Positions 58,251-64,000 of a stretch of 64,000 nucleotides of DNA are shown piece after piece; position 1 is the first letter of the stretch, and each line of letters starts with the position of its first letter. The notes below the pieces were generated by a model. It did no database searches. It saw nothing but the letters and a program-made list of their open reading frames with translations, and was not told the DNA's origin. Where the stretch lies: the NCBI RefSeq assembly GCF_001905445.1, contig NZ_LIVQ01000002.1, positions 620,001 through 684,000 of the forward strand, written 5' to 3'. This DNA is from Streptomyces sp. CB00455 (GTDB taxonomy: Bacteria; Actinomycetota; Actinomycetes; Streptomycetales; Streptomycetaceae). Made by a program: the position numbers and the translations under genes.

Positions 58251-58937
58251 CTACCCATGACCGGTCAGTCCTGGACGGGCCGTTCCCAGCCAGCGGGCTA
58301 TCGCCTCGCTGCGCGTGGCGCTCTGGAGCTTCGCGAAGATGCGGTTGATGTGGTTCTTCACCGTCTTCTCGCTGATGAAGCAGGCGGCGGCGATCTGCTG
58401 ATTGTTCATCCCGGACGCGATCAGGTCCATGATCTCCCCCTCCCGGGAACTGAGCCCGAAAAGCTCGCAGTTGTGCAGCCGCTCTGAAGACTGTGCCACA
58501 AGTCGTTGCGGTTGCGAAGGGGTACGCAGTGCCGAGAGCAGTGCACTCGCCGCTGTCGGCGTGAAATGGGGCCGCCCCTCCCGGACGTCCCGCACGGCAC
58601 GGAGCAGCTCGGACGCGGTGAACTCGCCGTGGACGAGGTAACCGCCCGCGCCGAGGAGCAAGGACTCGCGTACCACTTCGGCATCGCGGCTGTACGTCAG
58701 CATCAGCACCGGCGCCAGCCGTACCAGGTGCGGGAGGGCGGAGATGCCGTCCACGCCCGGCATCCTGACGTCCAGGAGGATCACGTCCGGAGTGTGCGAG
58801 CGGGTCAGTACCAGCGCCTCGCGGCCGTCGGCGGCCTGGGCGACGACGTGCAGGTCCTCGACGGTGTCCAGGAGCGCGGCCAGGCCCGCCCGGACCACCG
58901 GGTTGTCATCGGCGATCAGGACGCGGACCGGCCTCAC
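58251..58937 (-). CDS. NarL/FixJ-type response regulator
   Basis: 228 residues from GTG 58937, overlapping the kinase stop as GTGA. Receiver domain: VLIADDNPVVRAGL, the phosphoacceptor in VILLDVRMPGVDG, and the MLTYS and GGYLVHG switch residues. C-terminal LuxR helix-turn-helix: LSSREGEIMDLIASGMNNQQIAAACFISEKTVKNHINRIFAKL. Its gene and that of its kinase are embedded between the Tad membrane proteins and the pilin gene, so it probably controls pilus expression, e.g. the promoter before 58140. Confidence 0.93.
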   Translation of the reverse strand: MRPVRVLIADDNPVVRAGLAALLDTVEDLHVVAQAADGREALVLTRSHTPDVILLDVRMPGVDGISALPHLVRLAPVLMLTYSRDAEVVRESLLLGAGGYLVHGEFTASELLRAVRDVREGRPHFTPTAASALLSALRTPSQPQRLVAQSSERLHNCELFGLSSREGEIMDLIASGMNNQQIAAACFISEKTVKNHINRIFAKLQSATRSEAIARWLGTARPGLTGHG

Positions 58938-60175
58938 CGGTCCCGCTCCGGGGTCAGGGCCGCCAGCGGCAGGTCGAGGCGGACCCGCGTACCCGCCCCG
59001 GCGGGGCGGGATCCCACGTGCAGGCGGGCGCCGATCGCGGCCGCGCGTTCCTCCATGCCGAGCAGCCCGAAATGGCCGGTGCCGCGCAGCGAGGGGAGGT
59101 CCGGACAACCGCGCGGCAGGCCTCGTCCGTCGTCGTCGACGATGAGGATCAGGTCGGCGCCGTCGCAGCCCACTTCCACCACGACGTGGGCTGCGTCCGC
59201 GTGGCGGCGGGCGTTCTCCAGCGCTTCCGAGACCACGGCCACGAGGTGTCGTGCCACCGGCGAGGGGACGGCCGGCGCCACGCCGCTCACCCGCAGCTCC
59301 TCCGCCGGGGGACGGGTCAGCGACCGGAGTTCGGACGCGATCGAGACGCCGGGCGCATCCAGGTCGCGCCTCAGGTCGGTGAGGAGTTCCCGGGACTCCG
59401 CGGCCGCACGGCGGGCCGCCGCGGCCACCAGATCGGCCTGTCGGCGTACCTGTACCGGATCCGTGGCACGCGCCAGAGCGTCCGCCGCCAGGGCCAGGCC
59501 GTGCAGGGTCTTGGACACCGAGTCGTGCATCTCGCGTGCCAGGTGCTCGCGTTCCGCCCGGACGGCCTCGGTCACGGCCAGCCGTGCCCGCGTCTCCACC
59601 AGCGTCTGACCGGCCGAACCGAAGCGGTACAGCAGGTCGCGCAGGCACACGCCGGCCGCGCCCGCCAGCAGGCACAGGGCCGGCAGGGTGAGCCCGCTCC
59701 CGGCCGCCGTCACGCACAGGGCCTGAACCGCCGCGTAGAGCGCCGAACCTCGCCAGCCGTACACCAGGCCGGCCAGCAGGGGGGTGCAGAGACAGACCGG
59801 TCCGAGCGGGGAATCGGGGGTCGCCGTGATCAGGAGCAGCGTGCCGAACGCCATGTCCACCGCGAGCAGCCAGCGGTGGCGCAGCAGCAGCGGTCCGAAG
59901 CGCTCCCAGTCACGGAAGAGGACGTAGGAGAGCATGAAAGTGAGCAGCACGGCGCCGCTCACCAGGTACACGGGCACCCCGTGGGCCGTCCGGCCCAGTG
60001 CCAGTGGAGCGCCCAGGGCGATCATCACGAGGCGGAAGGCGAAGACCCGCCGGCAGAGGGCTTGGAGGGCGTTCGCCTGCAGTTGGAGGGCGTTCGCCTG
60101 CAGGGCGAAGGGCGGCCTGGCCGGGTGTCCGGCGGCCCGGCCCCGCCCGGCGGCGGCGATGTCGAGGGCCGCCAC
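58934..60175 (-). CDS. Sensor histidine kinase of the Tad locus
   Basis: 413 residues from GTG 60175. About five membrane segments in the first half (FAFRLVMIALGAPLAL, VYLVSGAVLLTFMLSYVLF, WLLAVDMAFGTLLLI, LCLLAGAAGVCL). The HisKA_3 phosphoacceptor block is EREHLAREMHDSVSKTLHGLAL, and the HATPase has NARRHADAAHVVVEV, DDDGRGLPRG and HFGLLGMEERA. The N-terminal tail contains an exact 7-residue tandem repeat, LQANALQ twice. It begins 3 bases after the TadC-like gene and overlaps the response regulator gene. Confidence 0.92.
   Translation of the reverse strand: MAALDIAAAGRGRAAGHPARPPFALQANALQLQANALQALCRRVFAFRLVMIALGAPLALGRTAHGVPVYLVSGAVLLTFMLSYVLFRDWERFGPLLLRHRWLLAVDMAFGTLLLITATPDSPLGPVCLCTPLLAGLVYGWRGSALYAAVQALCVTAAGSGLTLPALCLLAGAAGVCLRDLLYRFGSAGQTLVETRARLAVTEAVRAEREHLAREMHDSVSKTLHGLALAADALARATDPVQVRRQADLVAAAARRAAAESRELLTDLRRDLDAPGVSIASELRSLTRPPAEELRVSGVAPAVPSPVARHLVAVVSEALENARRHADAAHVVVEVGCDGADLILIVDDDGRGLPRGCPDLPSLRGTGHFGLLGMEERAAAIGARLHVGSRPAGAGTRVRLDLPLAALTPERDR
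60062..60103 (-). repeat. 21-bp in-frame tandem duplication in the kinase gene
   Basis: Bases 60062-60082 are repeated exactly at 60083-60103. The duplication encodes LQANALQ twice in the cytoplasmic N-terminus and probably arose by slippage. Confidence 0.9.
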
Positions 60176-60178
60176 GGC

Positions 60179-61072
60179 TCACCCGCCTCCGAGCAGGGCG
60201 CCGAAGTCGACGTTCGCGCCGTAGACGAAGCCGCACACCAGCAGGATCAGGGTGCCGGGCAGCATGAACACGGTGACGGCGAAGGTGGCCTTCGGGACGG
60301 CCCGGGCCGCCCGCCGGCGGGCGTTCTGGGCGTCGGTGCGGCGCATGTCCTCGGCGATCGCGATCAGGGTGTCGACGATCGGGGAACCCAGTTCCTCGCC
60401 TTGCTGGAGGGCGGTGACGAACTGGGCGACCTGTTCGGAGTCGTTGCGGCGGCGCAGTTCGTCGAAGGCCTGGCGGCGGCTGACGCCCATGTTCATCTGT
60501 TGCAGGGTGATCCGGATCTCGTCCGCCCACGGGCCCTCGTACTTGGCCGCCACCCGCTCCAGCGCCTGCCGGAAGCCCAGGCCCGCGCTGACGACGACCG
60601 CGAGCACGTCCAGGAAGTCGGGCAGGGTGCGCTCGATGTGGTCGCGGCGGACACGGATGGCGGACCACAGGCCCACTTCGATCCAGAACAGGCCGAAGGC
60701 GATCATGAGCAGGGCCGGTACGAGCTGCCCGTTGACCAGCATGGAGAAGGCGCCCAGGCCACCCAGGAGGCCGTACACCGCCCGCCGGGCCGCGTAGCGG
60801 TCGATCGTGAGGCCGGCCGGGTTTCCCGCCATGTCGATCTGGCGGCGCTTGCGCGCCACCTGGTTCGGTCCCATCAGGCGCAGGACCAGCGGAGCCCAGC
60901 GGATGCCCATCCGGTCCACGGCCGATCCCACGGCGGTGGTGCGGGTGGCTCCCACTTCCAGGGCGAGCGCGAGGTCGGTCGGGAGCTTGACGTCGGCCCG
61001 GTAGAGCCGGATGCCGTGGAAGGCCCCGAGCACGGACACCGCCACGAGCGCGGCCAGGAGAAGAGCGATCAT
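60179..61072 (-). CDS. TadC-like type II secretion system F protein
   Basis: 297 residues. Membrane helices at the start (LLLAALVAVSVLGAFHGIRLY), in the middle (AVYGLLGGLGAFSMLVNGQLVPALLMIAFGLFW) and at the end (FAVTVFMLPGTLILLVCGFVYGA). The T2SSF domain has RTLPDFLDVLAVVVSAGLGFRQALERVA and QQGEELGSPIVDTLIAIAEDMR. With TadB it forms the inner-membrane platform on which pilin is assembled. Downstream of the TadB-like gene by 10 bases. Confidence 0.9.
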   Translation of the reverse strand: MIALLLAALVAVSVLGAFHGIRLYRADVKLPTDLALALEVGATRTTAVGSAVDRMGIRWAPLVLRLMGPNQVARKRRQIDMAGNPAGLTIDRYAARRAVYGLLGGLGAFSMLVNGQLVPALLMIAFGLFWIEVGLWSAIRVRRDHIERTLPDFLDVLAVVVSAGLGFRQALERVAAKYEGPWADEIRITLQQMNMGVSRRQAFDELRRRNDSEQVAQFVTALQQGEELGSPIVDTLIAIAEDMRRTDAQNARRRAARAVPKATFAVTVFMLPGTLILLVCGFVYGANVDFGALLGGG

Positions 61073-61082
61073 CCCGGTCCCC

Positions 61083-62021
61083 TCAGACGTCGATCTTGGA
61101 CAGGCGGCGGATGAGCAGGAATCCCAGCGTGAACAGGCCGAGTGCGACCAGGACCGCGCTCTGGCCGAAAAAAGCCCCCGTCATGCGGTCCAGCGCACCC
61201 GGCATCATCATGTCCACCAGCAGCAGCGAGCCGAGGCCGATCGCCGGAACCAGATACGCGGTGACCGTCACCTGGGAGAGCTGGGTGCGGATCTCCCTCC
61301 TGGTTTCCTTGCGCTGCTCCAGCGTCACCGTCAGGTTGCGGAGGCTGTCCACGATCGCCCCGCCCGCACGCGCCGACAGGACGAGGGTCGAGACCAGGAC
61401 GACAAGTTCCCGGGAGGGGAGCCGCTCGGTGAGCTCACCGAGCGAGTCGTCCATCGAGTGGCCGACCGCCAGCCGGTCGGCCACCCGTGCCAGTTCCTCC
61501 CCCGCCGGAGCCTCCAGTTCCTCGGCCGCCATGCCGATGGCCGTGCGCAGCGCGAGGCCGGCCTGGGTCGCGTTGGCGAGGATGCGCGCGAGGTCGGGGA
61601 GCTGGCCGATGAACCGTTCGGTGCGCCGGGTGCGCTGCCAGTTGAGGAAGGCGTTCGCCGCCCACAGCCCGATCAGGCCGGCCACCGGTCCGAAGAAGGG
61701 GGCGAGCAGGCTCGACGCGACGAGCCAGACGCCGGCGACGGACAGGACCATGTAGCCGAAGAACTCCCCCGGCGTCAGGTCCAGCCCCGTCGTCGCCAGC
61801 TTCAGTTCGATGCGGCGGCCGAAGCGCGTCCTGCGCAGCCGCCGGTCGATCCCGGCGAAGCGGCGGCGGCGGCCCGGGGATTGCGGGTGGCCGGTTTCCG
61901 AGAGGCGTTCGATGAGGGCGGAGCGCTGGGCGCGGCCCGCCGTGTAGGCGTGTACGCCGAGGATCACGAGGACGCACGCCAGCAGGGTGGCGCCGAGGGT
62001 GAGGAGGATCAGTGGGTTCAC
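61083..62021 (-). CDS. TadB-like type II secretion system F protein
   Basis: 312 residues; its GTG start overlaps the CpaF stop by 4 bases. Membrane helix at the start (LILLTLGATLLACVLVILGVHAY), a pair in the middle and one at the end (SAVLVALGLFTLGFLLIRR). The T2SSF domain has IGQLPDLARILANATQAGLALRTAIGMAAEE and RLPSRELVVLVSTLVLSARAGGAIVDSL. Platform protein of the Tad secretion system. Confidence 0.9.
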   Translation of the reverse strand: MNPLILLTLGATLLACVLVILGVHAYTAGRAQRSALIERLSETGHPQSPGRRRRFAGIDRRLRRTRFGRRIELKLATTGLDLTPGEFFGYMVLSVAGVWLVASSLLAPFFGPVAGLIGLWAANAFLNWQRTRRTERFIGQLPDLARILANATQAGLALRTAIGMAAEELEAPAGEELARVADRLAVGHSMDDSLGELTERLPSRELVVLVSTLVLSARAGGAIVDSLRNLTVTLEQRKETRREIRTQLSQVTVTAYLVPAIGLGSLLLVDMMMPGALDRMTGAFFGQSAVLVALGLFTLGFLLIRRLSKIDV

Positions 62022-63361
62022 AGGGCGGTCCGGGTGATGCGTGCGGTGAGGGGGTCGTCCGGCGCGACCCCGAAGGCCTGCGGGACCGGCTGGTTGTTCA
62101 TGTAGAGGCGGTCCGCGACGGGTCGGGGCAGCGGGTAGTGCTCGAAGTAGCCGTGCACCCGTCCGTCGGCGCCCATGGGCTGCGCCGCGAAGCGGCAGAC
62201 CGTCGTGATCCGGAAGGGTTCGCGGCCGTGTGAGTCGAGGACGGAGATCTCGGTGATGCGGCGCGAGCCGTCGCCGAAGCGGGTGAGTTGCACGATGACG
62301 TTCACGGCGCTGTTGATCTGGTCCTGGAGCGCCTCGAAGGGGATCTCCACCTCCGACATGGAGGCCAGGGTCTGCAGGCGCATGAGCGCGTCCGAGGAGC
62401 TGTTGGCGTGCACGGTGGCCAGGGAGCCGTCGTGGCCGGTGGACATCGCCTGGAGCATGTCGAGCGTCTCCCCGCCGCGGACCTCGCCGACGATGATGCG
62501 GTCGGGCCGCATGCGCAGGGAGTTGCGGACGAGGTCGCGGATGGTGATCTGCCCCTTGCCCTCGACGTTCGCCGGGCGCGACTCCAGCCGGATCACGTGG
62601 GCCTGCTGGAGCTGGAGTTCGGCGGAGTCCTCGATGGTGATGATGCGCTCGCCCTCGGGGATCAGGCCGGAGAGGGCGTTGAGCAGGGTCGTCTTGCCGG
62701 TGCCGGTCGCGCCCGAGACGATCAGGTTCATCTTCGCCGCCACCAGCCCGGACAGCAGCAGGAGCATCTGTTCGTCCAGCGAGCCGAGGGCGATCATCTC
62801 GTGGAGGGTGAAGGCCCGCGGGAAGCGGCGGATGGTGAGGGTGGCGCCGGTCAGCGAGAGCGGCGGGATGATCACGTTGACGCGCTCGCCGCTGGGCAGC
62901 CGCGCGTCGACCATCGGGTTGGCCTCGTCGACACGGCGGTTGACCGTGGAGACGATCCGCTCGATGGTCTGCATCAGCTGCTCGTGCGAGGCGAAGCGCA
63001 GCGGGAGCTGCTCCACGCGGCCCGAGCGCTCGACGAAGATCTGGTCGGGGCCGTTGACCATGATCTCGGAGATGGAGGGGTCCTCCAGGAGCGGTTCGAG
63101 CACGCCGAGGCCGAGGGCCTCGTCGACGACGCGGCGGATCAGCTGCGCGCGCTCGGCCGTGGACAGGACGGGCCCTTCACGGCTGATGATGTGGCCCAGC
63201 ACCCGCTCCAGGCGCGCCCGGCGCTCGGCGGGGGCGAGCGCGGACATCTCGGCGAGGTCGATCTCCTCCAGCAGCTTGGCGCGGTAGGAGGAGACCAGCC
63301 GGCCGTCCTCGCGCGGGCCGTGGCGGTCGTCGGGGGCGCTGACCCGGGAACGCAGGCTCAT
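62018..63361 (-). CDS. CpaF/TadA-type secretion ATPase
   Basis: 447 residues; its start overlaps the TadE-like stop. PilT/VirB11-superfamily motifs: EIMVNGPDQIFVERSG in the N-terminal domain, Walker A SGATGTGKTTLLNALSG, the Asp box EDSAELQLQ, Walker B LRMRPDRIIVGEVRGGETLDML, and the His box GHDGSLATVHANSS. A hexameric cytoplasmic motor that powers Flp pilus assembly. Same leftward operon as the TadB, TadC, kinase and regulator genes. Confidence 0.95.
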   Translation of the reverse strand: MSLRSRVSAPDDRHGPREDGRLVSSYRAKLLEEIDLAEMSALAPAERRARLERVLGHIISREGPVLSTAERAQLIRRVVDEALGLGVLEPLLEDPSISEIMVNGPDQIFVERSGRVEQLPLRFASHEQLMQTIERIVSTVNRRVDEANPMVDARLPSGERVNVIIPPLSLTGATLTIRRFPRAFTLHEMIALGSLDEQMLLLLSGLVAAKMNLIVSGATGTGKTTLLNALSGLIPEGERIITIEDSAELQLQQAHVIRLESRPANVEGKGQITIRDLVRNSLRMRPDRIIVGEVRGGETLDMLQAMSTGHDGSLATVHANSSSDALMRLQTLASMSEVEIPFEALQDQINSAVNVIVQLTRFGDGSRRITEISVLDSHGREPFRITTVCRFAAQPMGADGRVHGYFEHYPLPRPVADRLYMNNQPVPQAFGVAPDDPLTARITRTAL

Positions 63362-63726
63362 GGTCCGGTCACCTTCGGGTCGTCGTTGGGCATGACCGCC
63401 GTGGCCCTGGCGTCGGGGATGTCCAGGCCCGGCACGATGGAATTGACCTTGATCGTCGCGACCGCGGTGACGGCGTCGGAGGTCTTGGTCACCTCGACGT
63501 GCGCGCCGAGCCCGGCCCTGACGGCCGCCACGCCCGCCGCCTCCCCGCCGCTGCCGTGCCGGGCCTCCACGCGCGCCGCGGTACGGGCGGCGGTGTCGGC
63601 CTGCTCGTGGACGTACCCCACCCAGCCGAGCTGGATCCCGCAGAGCGCGACGAAGAGCAGGATGGGCACGAAGCCGATGTACTCGATGGCGACCTGGCCC
63701 CGGTCGGAGCGCATGCGTCCGTTCAC
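63358..63726 (-). CDS. TadE-like minor pilin
   Basis: 122 residues from GTG 63726 (GGAGG in the end of the previous gene). DRGQVAIEYIGFVPILLFVALCGIQL is the TadE signature: a pseudopilin-like cleavage site (G, then E at +5, Y at +6) and a hydrophobic helix. A small exported domain follows. Overlaps the ATPase gene start, so the genes are coupled. It would be processed by the A24 peptidase. Confidence 0.88.
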   Translation of the reverse strand: MNGRMRSDRGQVAIEYIGFVPILLFVALCGIQLGWVGYVHEQADTAARTAARVEARHGSGGEAAGVAAVRAGLGAHVEVTKTSDAVTAVATIKVNSIVPGLDIPDARATAVMPNDDPKVTGP

Positions 63727-63727
63727 C

Positions 63728-64000
63728 TCAGCCCTCCTGCCTCTCCATGGCCGCGCCGCCCGTGCCGTCGATCGCGCCGAACCCGAGCCCCGGGAACAGG
63801 ACGGGGATCTGCAGCGTCACCTTCGCCTTGTAGACGTCTCCCGCCCGGCCGCACTGCGTCTCCACGCCCCAGGCGCCGGAGATGTGCTCCCCCGCCGCCG
63901 CCTCGCAGGCGGCCTTCCCGTGCACGGCCCCCGCCCGCGCCGCCTCGTCCGCCGCGTTGCCCGCCAGTGAGAAGGCGTACCCGATCAGTACGCACTCCCA
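63728..64000 (-). CDS. TadE-like protein (5' truncated by window edge)
   Basis: At least 90 residues; the frame is open to the end of the window. The visible start, WECVLIGYAFSLAGNAADEAARAGA, resembles the end of the hydrophobic helix and the AA-A-A-R helix of TadE-family proteins. The rest has two cysteines (AACEAAAGEHISG, TQCGRAGDVYKAKVTLQIPVLFPGL). Probably a second minor pilin, heading the visible part of the Tad operon. Confidence 0.7.
   Translation of the reverse strand, partial: WECVLIGYAFSLAGNAADEAARAGAVHGKAACEAAAGEHISGAWGVETQCGRAGDVYKAKVTLQIPVLFPGLGFGAIDGTGGAAMERQEG

Overview
The window is a high-GC, gene-dense stretch of actinobacterial chromosome that reads as Streptomyces or a close relative. 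The evidence is a GC-rich third codon position, frequent GTG starts, a WhiB-family regulator (WblI type) beside glpX, a divergent oxyR/ahpCD pair, polyphosphate glucokinase next to ispH, two unrelated fumarases, and a long SpoIIE-type phosphatase. Most of the core order (ychF, a DUF6542 gene, ppgK, ispH, xseA, xseB, glpX, wblI, fumarase, fumC, a class A PBP, oxyR-ahpC-ahpD) matches my memory of the S. coelicolor SCO5030-SCO5060 neighbourhood. No tRNA, rRNA, CRISPR array, complete insertion sequence or integrase was seen.

Layout. 1-6.1 kb: the 3' part of a PLP-dependent enzyme, a PEP mutase/isocitrate lyase-family enzyme, and a leftward operon of two paralogous secreted or membrane-anchored esterases and a translationally coupled trypsin-like protease. 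5.7-7.2 kb: a MarR regulator divergent from a secreted SMP-30-like protein, with a palindrome between them. 7.4-11.5 kb: an accessory zone with a frameshifted hypothetical gene, a Uma2-type nuclease-fold gene, and a low-GC polymorphic toxin/immunity pair. That pair lies between two copies of the last bases of ychF, which looks like an integration scar. 11.5-24.5 kb: housekeeping genes. 24.6-28.1 kb: a four-gene cassette that looks like a type VII secretion (ESX-like) substrate cluster, inserted between the class I and class II fumarase regions. 28.4-46.9 kb: a glycerophosphodiesterase, an SGNH/ricin-lectin hydrolase, fumC, a DUF402 protein, a SpoIIE phosphatase, a class A PBP, an SPFH/RHH pair, oxyR-ahpCD, an AI-2E family permease, a lytic-transglycosylase-like protein, a PhoH-like ATPase and a cis-prenyltransferase.

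47-64 kb: an aldo/keto reductase, an A24 prepilin peptidase with a repeat-rich upstream region, small DUF192 and SMI1/KNR4 proteins, an orphan sugar-binding-type lipoprotein, an EmrB/QacA-type efflux pump with divergent TetR, and a leftward Tad (Flp) pilus locus that runs off the right edge. The Tad locus contains two TadE-like minor pilins, the CpaF/TadA ATPase, TadB and TadC membrane proteins, a NarL-type two-component system, a Flp pilin, a TadG-like protein, a lipoprotein and an OmpA-like peptidoglycan-binding protein. The prepilin peptidase 9 kb away is the natural candidate to process the pilin and pseudopilins.

The parts most worth a second look are the ychF-flanked toxin island, the ESX-like cassette, the Tad locus with its embedded two-component system and OmpA/lipoprotein pair, a perfect 16-bp palindrome in front of the SPFH gene, and the inverted repeat between the TetR and efflux genes.
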